In this document: positions 15,308-23,703 of the stretch, one piece after another
Layout: each line of letters begins with the position of its first letter
Numbering within the stretch: position 1 is the first letter of the stretch
Source of the DNA: Bdellovibrionota bacterium
GTDB lineage: Bacteria > Bdellovibrionota > Bdellovibrionia > Bdellovibrionales > JAEYZS01
DNA: 32,145 nt
Assembly: GCA_963169805.1 (NCBI GenBank)
Contig: CAUJDY010000121.1
Span: 1 to 32,145, forward strand
Reading direction: 5' to 3'
Program-made: the position numbers and the translations under genes
Notes under the pieces: model-generated
What the model was told of the DNA's origin: nothing
Seen by the model: only the letters and a program-made list of their open reading frames with translations
Databases searched by the model: none

Positions 15308-17829
15308 AGCGGCTCCCATGTTTCTTTTGTGGGAGCAGGGCCAGTGTAAGTAATTTTTGGCGCTTCACTTAGCCATTTCATACCAGACTTGCGGATCGAT
15401 TCTGGCTCATACAATGATGAGTAAATAAAATAACTTCGAATAACTTTCTTGGCATAGCCTCGAGTTTGATTAAACGGAATATGCTCAATAAATTCATCAA
15501 GCGACAAATTACCAAAACTCTTCAGCCATGAATAAACTCTGTGCGGCCCAGCATTATACCCAGCGGCTATCAGAGGTAGATATCCATCAAACATTTTTGA
15601 AAGCCTCTGAAGATACTTTGTTCCCACTCGAACATTGACCTTTGGATCTAGTAATTGCTGAGGTCTAAAACCACTCATATCTATCATTTCTGCCATTTTT
15701 TGCCCCGTCAAAGGCATTACTTGCATAAGACCTAACGCCCCTACATTAGATTTTACAGCAGGCCTAAAAAAGCTCTCAGTTCTCATAATGCCCCAAATGA
15801 CGGCTTCAGGAATACCAAACTCATCTGAAGATTGACTCACAATTTTATCAAAAGCTTGAGGATATGTTTTTTTCCAAGAGGAGTTAGATGGGTTTAAACC
15901 TTTTCTTCGTTCGTTTTCATAATAAACTTCAGCAATATAACTGGAGCGATAATAAGCATTCCCAGCCTCATATTTTTCTATAAGCGTTTGTAAGTATGTT
16001 TTATTTCTTGTTTTAGCCTCTATATACTGTAGCTCTCGATTTGACCAATCTACAAAGCCTAGATTTCTTAACGTTTCTGCTTTTTGAAACCACTTTTGTA
16101 ATCTAGGATCCTTTAATGTTGCAACAATTTCCTCTACACCTTGATCGACCTGTTCATCTACGGGAACTTCTCCTTCTGCAACAGCATCCTCAGCTCCTAC
16201 ATCAGTATCACTCTCACCTTCCGCATCCGCCTCTGCACTATCTGCAGTCTCGCCTTGAGTTTCTTTCACCTCTTCAATGATTTCAGCTTCAGTTTCCATC
16301 GTTGCAGATTCGGCAACAGTTGTTTCTCCGGTAGGTCCAACCAAAGACAGTGGAGATAGATCGAGTTTACTTTTAACTTGCGAAGTTTTTTCTTCAAGAC
16401 TCGCAATTTGCCGTGATTTAATTTCTTCTTTTAAAGTTGCTACGCGTGCTTTAGCTGCAATTGCATAGAATCCTACGGAAGGATCCAGAGATATTTTTTC
16501 AAGTAATTTAAGACCTGCCTGAGCTTGCCCCATTTTCACAAGACTAACTGCTTTCCAATAATTAATACGGGTTGTATCGACATACTGTTTTCTCATGCGG
16601 CGAGACATTCTCATTTTTGAGAATTCATCAAAACCATCGTAGGCACCTTTAAAATCACCTTTTAAATACTTAATCCACGCTGTATACCAGCCTGCTGCGA
16701 TTCCGTTTTTTCCTCCATACTTTTTCTTGTAATCAGAGAATCGCGTAAGAGCTCCATCATAATCTTGATTTAAATAGCTTGTGAATGCTGCCTGAAACAA
16801 AGATTCTCGTCCAACACCAGATCGAGGTTTCATATTGTGAACTTTCAGGTATGCACTGACAGCTAATGCCACATCTCCTTTTCTGGAGGCGGCTTTTGCT
16901 AATAGCATTAAATACGCAATATCTCCTGATTTCTGATCATAATAGGGCAGGAGGAGTTTAAGTGCATCGTCAACATCACCATCATCTATAAGAAAACGAG
17001 CAAAAATAACATCGACATAATATTTTGTTTCAGAATCAGAACGCGTATAAAGGGATTGAATTTCTTTTTTTGCTCGATCCGATTCGCCTGCATACTGAAG
17101 GTTGCGAATTCTTGTCTTTTGGTCATTTAACGAAGCTAAGCAGCCTGGCTTGAGGCTATCAATTTCTGCATTTTTTAAATCCAAACTCCATTGAGATAAA
17201 AGTTCATGTGCAGGATGTTTTGAATAGAGCTTTCTTGCATAGATACAAGCTTTATGGGAATTTCTTTCCATTGTATGAAGTTTTGCGAGATTCCATAAAA
17301 TATACGGATACTTCTCCGTTGAACGAGCACTTCTTTCTAAAAACTTAAAATGCTGCTGAGCTAATCCAAATTTTTTTTCAAGCAGCGCAATTTCTCCTAA
17401 ACGGTAACGTGCGCTTAATTTGCGAGGCCCAGACTCTTTCGAATTAGCAACTCTTGAAAATACTTTAGTCGCTTCAACTAAATTATTTGCTCGCAGATGC
17501 GAAAGACCTAAGAAATAGTTTGCATAATCCTCCAAAACAAATTGGTCTCGCACAGCAGACTCAAATAAGGGTAGCGATTCCGAATATCGTCCTAGGTGAT
17601 AAAAAAGTACACCCTGCACAAAGTTTATTTGCGAATCTATGTTGAGAGGAGGAGTTTTGGATTTTTTTTGCTGCTCAAGTACATCTAGTACAGCTCTAAG
17701 CTGAGATGGATCTCCTAATTCTTGCTGATCCCAATCTCTTGTAAATGCCTGAACACTCTGAGGTATTGCAAACGTAAAAATAACAACTGAAAATAACCCT
17801 AAGAGTAGAGACGGTACCCCACGATTCAC
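15304..17829 (-). CDS. Exported TPR lytic transglycosylase (Slt70-like) with acidic linker
   Basis: An 841-residue protein. It starts at GTG 17829, with GGGGGAG 6 bases upstream. It has a signal peptide (hydrophobic residues about 7-27, VQA-F). Residues about 30-480 are TPR-type helices, the usual N-terminal arm of Slt-type enzymes. Residues about 501-566 are a strongly acidic, Glu/Asp/Ala-rich linker. The C-terminal SLT domain has catalytic Glu685 (MRTESFFRP), GALGLMQVMP and AAGYNAGP, all hallmarks of family 23 lytic transglycosylases, which cut peptidoglycan glycan strands to anhydro-muramyl ends in the periplasm. Soluble Slt70 of E. coli is shorter and lacks such an acidic linker. It is divergent from radA. 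It could be used in cell-wall turnover or, if the host is a predator, in prey wall processing; the latter is speculation. Confidence 0.93.
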   Translation of the reverse strand: MNRGVPSLLLGLFSVVIFTFAIPQSVQAFTRDWDQQELGDPSQLRAVLDVLEQQKKSKTPPLNIDSQINFVQGVLFYHLGRYSESLPLFESAVRDQFVLEDYANYFLGLSHLRANNLVEATKVFSRVANSKESGPRKLSARYRLGEIALLEKKFGLAQQHFKFLERSARSTEKYPYILWNLAKLHTMERNSHKACIYARKLYSKHPAHELLSQWSLDLKNAEIDSLKPGCLASLNDQKTRIRNLQYAGESDRAKKEIQSLYTRSDSETKYYVDVIFARFLIDDGDVDDALKLLLPYYDQKSGDIAYLMLLAKAASRKGDVALAVSAYLKVHNMKPRSGVGRESLFQAAFTSYLNQDYDGALTRFSDYKKKYGGKNGIAAGWYTAWIKYLKGDFKGAYDGFDEFSKMRMSRRMRKQYVDTTRINYWKAVSLVKMGQAQAGLKLLEKISLDPSVGFYAIAAKARVATLKEEIKSRQIASLEEKTSQVKSKLDLSPLSLVGPTGETTVAESATMETEAEIIEEVKETQGETADSAEADAEGESDTDVGAEDAVAEGEVPVDEQVDQGVEEIVATLKDPRLQKWFQKAETLRNLGFVDWSNRELQYIEAKTRNKTYLQTLIEKYEAGNAYYRSSYIAEVYYENERRKGLNPSNSSWKKTYPQAFDKIVSQSSDEFGIPEAVIWGIMRTESFFRPAVKSNVGALGLMQVMPLTGQKMAEMIDMSGFRPQQLLDPKVNVRVGTKYLQRLSKMFDGYLPLIAAGYNAGPHRVYSWLKSFGNLSLDEFIEHIPFNQTRGYAKKVIRSYFIYSSLYEPESIRKSGMKWLSEAPKITYTGPAPTKETWEPL

Positions 17830-17869
17830 TTTTCACTCCCCCACAACAATTTTAATTACAAAAACGTTC

Positions 17870-17875
17870 TAAAAT
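17870..17875 (+). promoter_or_regulatory. Putative -10 element of radA
   Basis: TAAAAT matches the -10 consensus at five of six positions and ends 14 bases before the radA ATG. The -35 region is not clear. No Shine-Dalgarno sequence lies between it and the ATG, so the leader would be about 8 bases or less. Confidence 0.35.
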
Positions 17876-17889
17876 GATATCTCAATTCT

Positions 17890-19344
17890 ATGGCAAAGAC
17901 GAGATCTAGAAATATTTTTGTTTGTACTAGTTGTGGTGCACAAAGCCCAAAATGGCAAGGGCGTTGTAACGAGTGTGGCGAGTGGAATACTCTTCAAGAA
18001 GAGGTCGTAGTTCAAGACAAAGGTCGCGGCTGGGTATCCAAAGAAACGACCTCATCCGAAGTCGTAGCGCTGAGCACTTCAGACAAAGCAGACGCACGCC
18101 CCTTTCAAAGAATCTCAACAGGTATTTCTGAATTTGACAGAACACTTGGCGGAGGAGTTGTTCCTGGTAGTTTTATTTTACTAGGAGGAGACCCCGGAAT
18201 TGGGAAAAGTACACTCCTACTGCAAATGACAAAAGGTATTGGAGATCAAAATCTAAAAGTCTTGTACGTATCTGGTGAAGAAAGTGTGCAGCAAACCCTT
18301 ATGAGAGCGCGCAGACTGAAAACGGTTTCTCCCAATACATTTATTGCGAGCGAAAGTAATCTTGATATTATTATTGAACTTGCAAAAAAAATGACACCCG
18401 ATGTTCTTATTGTTGATTCTATTCAAACAGTTTATCTCTCAGAACTTCAATCAGCTCCTGGTACTGTTTCTCAAGTAAGAGAATGCTCTCATAAACTCAT
18501 GAATCTTGCAAAAAACTCTCAAACAGCAGTGTTCTTAATTGGCCACGTTACCAAAGATGGCCATATCGCAGGTCCAAAAACTCTTGAGCATATGGTCGAT
18601 ACGGTTCTTTCATTCGAGGGAGACTTGCACCATCACTACAGGATTTTAAGATCTCTCAAAAACAGATTTGGGACAACAAATGAACTTGGTGTTTTCCAAA
18701 TGCAATCCGGCGGATTGCAAGAGGTTACAAATCCCAGCGAGCTTTTTTTAGAGGAACGCAGTGAGAATCCTCAGGGCTCTGCAGTCTTAGCTTCTATGGA
18801 GGGTAGTCGCGTTATTCTTTGTGAAGTCCAAAGCCTCACAACGCCATCTCCTCTTCCCATGCCTCGTCGTAATACGATCGGATTTGATTTACAAAGAACA
18901 CATTTAATTTTAGCTGTTCTAGATAAGCACTTAGACTTACATCTCGCCAACAGAGATGTGTTTGTAAACATTGTTGGCGGATTAAAAATTAATGAGCCTG
19001 CAGTAGACTTAGCCGTAGCAGCTAGCCTTATTTCTTCAGACTGGAATAGTGATATGGATGCCAAGATGTGCTTATTTGGAGAAATTGGTCTTACAGGTGA
19101 AGTTCGAGGAGTTGTCCAAGCTGATCAACGCGTTAAAGAAGCACACAAACTCGGATTTACTAAGTTCATTGTTCCCTTTGCAAATAAGAAGCATGTCGCA
19201 GATTTAGGACCACAGCTTTTAAAAAGCGTTCAATTTATTAAATCTATAAAGGAACTACCGCGATTTTTATTTCCAACAGGAGCAACTAATCGTAAATCAC
19301 ACAAAGGCAAAGAAGCCGTAAAAAGTTTAGATCTCGAATTTTAG
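17890..19344 (+). CDS. radA: DNA repair protein RadA (Sms)
   Basis: A 484-residue protein with the full RadA layout. A four-cysteine zinc finger lies at 12-29 (CTSC and CNEC), and a RecA-type ATPase has Walker A GDPGIGKST (K106) and Walker B VLIVDS. The RadA-specific KNRFG motif is at 257-261, and a C-terminal Lon-like domain of about 150 residues follows (FVNIVGGLKINEPAVDLAVA, then LFGEIGLTGEVRGV). RadA is a DNA-dependent ATPase that drives branch migration at recombination intermediates. It is slightly longer than the usual 455-460 residues, with a short basic tail. The ATG at 17890 is the only good start; no ribosome site precedes it. It is divergent from the transglycosylase gene and converges on a small exported protein 8 bases away. 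Confidence 0.97.
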   Translation: MAKTRSRNIFVCTSCGAQSPKWQGRCNECGEWNTLQEEVVVQDKGRGWVSKETTSSEVVALSTSDKADARPFQRISTGISEFDRTLGGGVVPGSFILLGGDPGIGKSTLLLQMTKGIGDQNLKVLYVSGEESVQQTLMRARRLKTVSPNTFIASESNLDIIIELAKKMTPDVLIVDSIQTVYLSELQSAPGTVSQVRECSHKLMNLAKNSQTAVFLIGHVTKDGHIAGPKTLEHMVDTVLSFEGDLHHHYRILRSLKNRFGTTNELGVFQMQSGGLQEVTNPSELFLEERSENPQGSAVLASMEGSRVILCEVQSLTTPSPLPMPRRNTIGFDLQRTHLILAVLDKHLDLHLANRDVFVNIVGGLKINEPAVDLAVAASLISSDWNSDMDAKMCLFGEIGLTGEVRGVVQADQRVKEAHKLGFTKFIVPFANKKHVADLGPQLLKSVQFIKSIKELPRFLFPTGATNRKSHKGKEAVKSLDLEF

Positions 19345-19352
19345 AAACCGAC

Positions 19353-19730
19353 CTAGATATTTTTTGAAGTTTCTGCAGGAGGATTATAAACGCGAACTTC
19401 TTCGTTCACTTCGTCTTGAGATGCTAACCCAGCCCTATCACCCTTTTTTAGAGTGCCAAACCCTGGACACTGAGAAGCATCTGTTATCACTTTATTTCCA
19501 GATATACGCGTTACAATCAATAAACACTTATGTTCTGTATACGAGTTTGCGAGAATTTTATTGCCTATTTCAATTTTGAGATTTGATGGCTTTTCAAACT
19601 GGACTTCAGATCTGAACAAAGAAATCGAAGTGATTTTAAGAACTTGTTCGTTTTTTTGAATGTCTAGCTCTTGTGCTCTTAACACAGATGTCGTACCTAA
19701 AATTACTAAAATCAAGACTACTTTTTTCAT
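19353..19730 (-). CDS. Small exported protein of unknown function
   Basis: I start this at the ATG 19730, giving 125 residues, because it begins with a clean signal peptide (MKKVVLILVILGTTSVLRAQ) and has a well-spaced promoter just upstream. The frame is open upstream to 19853, but that part reads as a low-quality extension. The mature protein has about 105 residues, mostly predicted beta strands, for example VLKITSISLFRSEVQF and KCLLIVTRISGNKVITDA, with two cysteines (HKCLL and SQCPG). The end, VRVYNPPAETSKNI, is polar. I do not recognise a family. It is co-directional with the OM barrel and glpK upstream of it, and ends 8 bases from the radA stop. Confidence 0.65.
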   Translation of the reverse strand: MKKVVLILVILGTTSVLRAQELDIQKNEQVLKITSISLFRSEVQFEKPSNLKIEIGNKILANSYTEHKCLLIVTRISGNKVITDASQCPGFGTLKKGDRAGLASQDEVNEEVRVYNPPAETSKNI

Positions 19731-19737
19731 ATAGTCT

Positions 19738-19766
19738 AGTATCGGTAGATCACAAAATAAATTCAA
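19738..19766 (-). promoter_or_regulatory. Putative promoter giving a leaderless mRNA
   Basis: On the minus strand TTGAAT (19761-19766) and GATACT (19738-19743) are spaced by exactly 17 bases. Only 7 bases separate the -10 from the ATG at 19730, and they contain no Shine-Dalgarno sequence. Transcription would start at or next to the start codon. Confidence 0.45.
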
Positions 19767-19916
19767 GTGTTTCTGTTTTGTTCTGGAGCTGTCTTTGCCA
19801 GCTTCGAGCAGGCTCACAAGAGCTGCGCAGCTCGCTAATAGAGACAATTCCAATACAAAATAGAATCATCTCAAGTTACTATTGCTCACAAAATCTACAT
19901 ATTAAGAGAGCCTACG

Positions 19917-20423
19917 TTAAAACTTATAGGCCATCTGGATTCCACCCCCCCAAAGTTCAGAATCCCGTCCTCCGATTTCAAAGTTAGTAGTTCTAAAAAA
20001 CAACTCTGCAGAAAGTTTGTTTGTAAAATAGTAGCCTGAACCGAATTGAACCCCTAAAACGGAATCTACATCTCCTAAATTTTTATCTTCATAAATTATG
20101 AACGGTAAGTTTAAACCAAAAAAAACATAAGCCATTCTTTGGAGATCATATGTGATATTGCCAAAAAGAGATAAAAAACCTAACTCCCCGCCACTGCCCA
20201 CATCTCGAATAGTTTCAAGATAACTACCAGCCTGGAATCCAAAATTATTCTGAATATCATCTACGTAGCGCGCACCTAAAATAAATGCAATATCAGAATC
20301 AGCTGCTCCGGCTCCATCAATCTCCACCTCATCTGCTAAACTGACTCCAAACATCCCCTCGATACTTCCTTTGGCTATTGCAGACACAGATACACATACA
20401 AAAATGAGAATGAATAACTTCAT
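19917..20423 (-). CDS. Small outer-membrane beta-barrel protein
   Basis: A 168-residue protein with a signal peptide (MKLFILIFVCVSVSAIAKG). The mature part has about eight amphipathic strands, such as IAFILGARYVDD, NFGFQAGSYLETI, GFLSLFGNITYDL, AYVFFGLNLPFIIY and SVLGVQFGSGYYF. It ends GIQMAYKF; a C-terminal Phe is the usual signal for barrel insertion into the outer membrane. This is the size and pattern of an 8-stranded barrel. AGAGGA lies upstream of the ATG. It begins 13 bases after the glpK stop and is probably co-transcribed with it, so a role in glycerol uptake is conceivable but not shown. The family cannot be named more closely. Confidence 0.8.
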   Translation of the reverse strand: MKLFILIFVCVSVSAIAKGSIEGMFGVSLADEVEIDGAGAADSDIAFILGARYVDDIQNNFGFQAGSYLETIRDVGSGGELGFLSLFGNITYDLQRMAYVFFGLNLPFIIYEDKNLGDVDSVLGVQFGSGYYFTNKLSAELFFRTTNFEIGGRDSELWGGGIQMAYKF

Positions 20424-20436
20424 AAAAATTCCTCTC

Positions 20437-21918
20437 TTAAACCAAAACTCTTTCTACGGCTTTCTTCCATTTATCAAATCTTGCAGTGCGATCTCTTACC
20501 GACATATGTGGCTCAAATCCACGATCTACCTTCCATACCTTTTTAATTTCAGCTAAGTCCTTCCAAAGCCCCACACCTAGGCCAGCTAAATAGGCCGCTC
20601 CTAAAGAAGTAGTTTCCACGTTTGAAGGCCTAAAAATACTTGTGTTCAAGTAATCAGATTGAATTTGCATCAATAAATTATTCTGAGATGCTCCACCATC
20701 TACCTTTAGTTTTTTTAGTTTCTTACCCAAGTCTTTTTGCATGGCCACAAGGACTTCTGCATTTTGCAAAGCAATCGCCTCAAGAGTCGCTCGCGCTATA
20801 TGAGATTTATTCGTTCCTCTTGTGATTCCACATATAAGCCCACGTGCTTCTGGATTCCAGTAAGGAGCACCCAGGCCCGTTAATGCCGGAACAAATTCAA
20901 CTCCACCTGAGTCTGCGACTTCAAAAGCTAATTTTTCAATGTCTTCGCTTCTTTCAAAAAGATTCAAATTATCTCTGAGCCACTGAACACTGGCGCCACA
21001 AATAAAAACAGATCCTTCAAGAGCATAAGTAAGATTTTTTTGCCCCTTTAATTTCCATGCAACTGTTGTTAACAATCCCGATTTTGATTTGACTCTTTTG
21101 GTTCCCGTATTCATGAGTAAAAAGCTACCCGTACCATAAGTACACTTTGCTTCACCAACTTCATAGCAAGCTTGTCCAAAAAGTGCAGCTTGTTGGTCTC
21201 CGGCAACTCCGCTCACAGGAATTCCATCAGGCAAAAATGAAAGGCCCTTTGTAAAACCTATGACTCCACTTGAAGCGACTATCTCTGGCAAAAGAATTTC
21301 AGGCACACCAAAAATTTTTAATAATTCCTTATCCCACTTTCCTGTTTCAATGTTCATCAGCTGAGTACGAGATGCATTTGAAACATCCGTAGCATGAGAA
21401 ACTCCACCTGTGAGCTTCCAAATAAGAAAACAATCTATTGTTCCCGCTGCTAATTCACCTTGAGACGCTCGTTTTTTAATATTTTTGTCATGATCTAATA
21501 TCCATCGTATCTTACTTGCTGAAAAATAAGGATCTACCACTAATCCTGTTTTATTTTGAATTGTCCTCTTGTACTTCGTTAATTTCTTACAAAACTCTGT
21601 CGTACGACGACACTGCCACACAATAGCATTATAAACAGGGTCATGTGTTTTTCTATCCCAAACCACAACGGTTTCCCTTTGGTTTGTGATTCCTATTCCT
21701 TTTATTTCACTTGGCTTGATATGCGACTTTTCCAAAACTTCACGTGTACAATTTTCGACTGTCTTCCAAATAACACGCGGATTATGCTCAACCCAGCCTG
21801 GTTTGGGGTATATTTGCTCAAAATCTTCTGAACTTGAAGATACAATCATCCCATTCTCATCTACCAAAGAAACTGTAGATCCTGTCGTGCCTTGATCAAT
21901 CGATAAAATAAATGCCAT
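20437..21918 (-). CDS. glpK: Glycerol kinase
   Basis: A 493-residue FGGY-family kinase, close to the usual 495-505. Motifs seen are SIDQGTTGSTVS near the start (phosphate-binding loop), GITNQRETVVVWDRKT (glycerol site Arg-Glu), AIVWQCRRT, SGVAGDQQAALFGQ with the catalytic Asp, GTGSFLLMNTG, and GLGAPYWNPEARGLICGITR. The enzyme makes sn-glycerol 3-phosphate from glycerol and ATP. GAGG lies 6 bases before the ATG. No glpF or glpD is visible; the gene is followed by an OM barrel gene and is divergent from an acyltransferase gene that could use glycerol-phosphate lipids. Confidence 0.96.
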   Translation of the reverse strand: MAFILSIDQGTTGSTVSLVDENGMIVSSSSEDFEQIYPKPGWVEHNPRVIWKTVENCTREVLEKSHIKPSEIKGIGITNQRETVVVWDRKTHDPVYNAIVWQCRRTTEFCKKLTKYKRTIQNKTGLVVDPYFSASKIRWILDHDKNIKKRASQGELAAGTIDCFLIWKLTGGVSHATDVSNASRTQLMNIETGKWDKELLKIFGVPEILLPEIVASSGVIGFTKGLSFLPDGIPVSGVAGDQQAALFGQACYEVGEAKCTYGTGSFLLMNTGTKRVKSKSGLLTTVAWKLKGQKNLTYALEGSVFICGASVQWLRDNLNLFERSEDIEKLAFEVADSGGVEFVPALTGLGAPYWNPEARGLICGITRGTNKSHIARATLEAIALQNAEVLVAMQKDLGKKLKKLKVDGGASQNNLLMQIQSDYLNTSIFRPSNVETTSLGAAYLAGLGVGLWKDLAEIKKVWKVDRGFEPHMSVRDRTARFDKWKKAVERVLV

Positions 21919-21948
21919 AAAAAACCTCGTCCTCGCAGTATATGCCTA

Positions 21949-21976
21949 TTTACAAGACAAAACACCCAGTGATAAA
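21949..21976 (+). promoter_or_regulatory. Putative promoter of the acyltransferase gene
   Basis: TTTACA (21949-21954, five of six -35 bases) and GATAAA (21971-21976) are 16 bases apart. The ATG at 21986 follows 9 bases after the -10 with no ribosome site, again predicting a leader of only a few bases. Confidence 0.35.
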
Positions 21977-21985
21977 GTGCGACAT

Positions 21986-22696
21986 ATGCCTCAACTTCCA
22001 CATTTTATTGCAGATTTACTTTCTAAGTATTTTCGACTGGAAGTCGAAGGTTTAGACCACATCCCTCGTAAAGGTAAAGCGTTGATAACTCCAAATCACT
22101 CGGGATTTTCGGGTCTCGACGCTCTTCTACTTGGGCATGAAGTATTTCAGAAAACCCATCGTATTCCACGAGTTCTCACACATCATTTATGGTTTTTCTC
22201 AAATTTCACAGCAGAGACGGCTAATAAGTTTGGCTTTATTGAAGCAACAATGCAAAACGGCCTAAATTTACTAAATAAAAACAACCTTGTGGTTATTTTT
22301 CCAGAAGGAGAAATGGGAAACTTCAAACCCTCTTCAAATAAATATAGACTTCAGGAGTTTAAACGTGGGTTTGTAAGAATGGCACTAACAACTCAGAGTC
22401 CTATTATTCCTTGCCTCATCTTTGGTGCAGAGGAGGCAAATATAAACCTGCGGCAATTAAAAATTGCAAAGTACTTGATTGGAAGTGTTTTACCCTTGCC
22501 TCTTAACGTTGTTCCATTTCCATCTAAATGGAAAATCAAATTTTTACCTCCGATAGATCTACCCTTTGCTCCAGATGCAATTAATGACACTGAGTTGGTT
22601 CATGATATCGCTAATGATATTAAAGACAAAATGCAGGAAGAAATTAACAAAGAACTTTCTCAGAGAAAATTTGTCTATTTGAAGAATCTGTACTGA
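21986..22696 (+). CDS. PlsC-like lysophospholipid acyltransferase family protein
   Basis: A 236-residue protein starting at ATG 21986; a GTG three codons earlier abuts the -10-like element and is less likely. Acyltransferase motif I is NHSGFSGLD (37-45), with His38 and Asp45. The spacing is wider than the usual HX4D, as in some bacterial LPLAT subgroups. FPEGEMGNFKP (about 105-115) is motif III and IIPCLIFGAEE (about 140-150) is motif IV. Such enzymes move acyl groups to glycerophospholipids or related acceptors at the inner membrane. There is no clear membrane helix, so it is probably peripheral. The substrate is not known. It is divergent from glpK and ends in a hairpin terminator. Confidence 0.85.
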   Translation: MPQLPHFIADLLSKYFRLEVEGLDHIPRKGKALITPNHSGFSGLDALLLGHEVFQKTHRIPRVLTHHLWFFSNFTAETANKFGFIEATMQNGLNLLNKNNLVVIFPEGEMGNFKPSSNKYRLQEFKRGFVRMALTTQSPIIPCLIFGAEEANINLRQLKIAKYLIGSVLPLPLNVVPFPSKWKIKFLPPIDLPFAPDAINDTELVHDIANDIKDKMQEEINKELSQRKFVYLKNLY

Positions 22697-22697
22697 T

Positions 22698-22725
22698 GAC
22701 CTCAAACAGAGGTCTAAATTTTTAG
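22698..22725 (+). terminator. Intrinsic terminator of the acyltransferase gene
   Basis: GACCTC (22698-22703) and GAGGTC (22709-22714) form a 6-bp stem with a 5-base loop, followed by TAAATTTTTAG on the plus strand. It lies 1 base after the acyltransferase stop and touches the stop of the convergent glycosyltransferase gene. Confidence 0.6.
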
Positions 22726-23703
22726 ATTTTTTCGGATAATATCTAAAAGATACTGAGCGCGTGCCGTATGAGAATGAAACTTCAAAACATGCTCCTGAGC
22801 GCTTTGTGCTATCAACTGCCGCTGAGTCTCATTCTTCAAATAATAATCACACATTTCTATCATATCACTCAAATCATCCCTAAAATGAATGACATGTTTT
22901 CCATGTTCAAAATCATGTGGAATCTCAATTTGTGGTTTTTGAGTCATCATAAAAGCTCCAAGAGCTGGAACCTCCCAATATCTTAATGTATCCCAGCCTG
23001 CTCCGCGGAGATTTAAAATAATCTTTGAAGCTTTCAATTCCTTCAAATAAAAAAGACCTTTTCTTTTATATTTTTTAAATGTCTGATTTAAAACAGTACC
23101 ATTAGCTTCACAGTCATATTTTCCCGAGAGTATCTCTAAGGCCTTGGTTCGTACAGGATGAGACTGTACGGCCCAAAAGGTAACATCATATTTGAGAGAA
23201 ACATCTGGCATCTTTCCATAGATATCCATGCGTGAGGAAAAAGGTAGTGCAAATACATTGTGAGCATAAGAAACATTTCTTAATTTTTCTCTTTTAAAAA
23301 TGAGATCAAAAGGTCTTTGTTGAGCAAGATCTTCATAGCGTAGAGGAGATTTAAGTCGTCTCAAATCTCCTCCAATATCAGACTCATCTCCTCCATCAAT
23401 AAACACCACAGGAACTGAGTCAGGTATTTGAGATTTAAGATTTAGATAGTTTTGAATACATTTTGGGTTGCATGAACCTACAATAACTAAATCTGGCCTT
23501 ACAATATGACTCCAAAGCCTCTTCCACAACTGGCGAGGCTCATAACCCAAATTGCGCGGGTATATCTTTCTTGTTGGAAGATGATATTTAATATTCAAAG
23601 GAAGATCTAATACACACGCCTTCCCTAAAATCTGTACAAGCCCTGAATATGTTAAATCCTGCAAGTAATCAGATTCCTGAGTATTAATAAACCAAATCTT
23701 CAC
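22714..23703 (-). CDS. Glycosyltransferase, GT-B type with CgeB/Glyco_trans_1_2-like C-terminus
   Basis: A 329-residue cytoplasmic protein. It starts at GTG 23703, overlapping the stop of the upstream gene by 4 bases (GTGA). The N-terminal half has a Rossmann-like pattern with DLVIVGSCNPKCIQNYL and VPVVFIDGGDESDIGGDL. The C-terminal part (about 235-329) has IILNLRGAGWDTLRYWEV, then GAFMMTQKPQIEIPHDFEHG and an HVIHFRDD segment. This resembles the sugar-nucleotide-binding half of CgeB/YkvP-type glycosyltransferases. It is the last gene of the rhamnose cluster and probably adds a sugar in O-antigen or capsule assembly. Donor and acceptor are unknown. Confidence 0.8.
   Translation of the reverse strand: MKIWFINTQESDYLQDLTYSGLVQILGKACVLDLPLNIKYHLPTRKIYPRNLGYEPRQLWKRLWSHIVRPDLVIVGSCNPKCIQNYLNLKSQIPDSVPVVFIDGGDESDIGGDLRRLKSPLRYEDLAQQRPFDLIFKREKLRNVSYAHNVFALPFSSRMDIYGKMPDVSLKYDVTFWAVQSHPVRTKALEILSGKYDCEANGTVLNQTFKKYKRKGLFYLKELKASKIILNLRGAGWDTLRYWEVPALGAFMMTQKPQIEIPHDFEHGKHVIHFRDDLSDMIEMCDYYLKNETQRQLIAQSAQEHVLKFHSHTARAQYLLDIIRKNLKI

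Noticed and set aside
19731-19853. N-terminal extension of the small exported protein
   Set aside because: The signal peptide at residue 1 of the shorter form and the promoter just upstream make the later start more likely.
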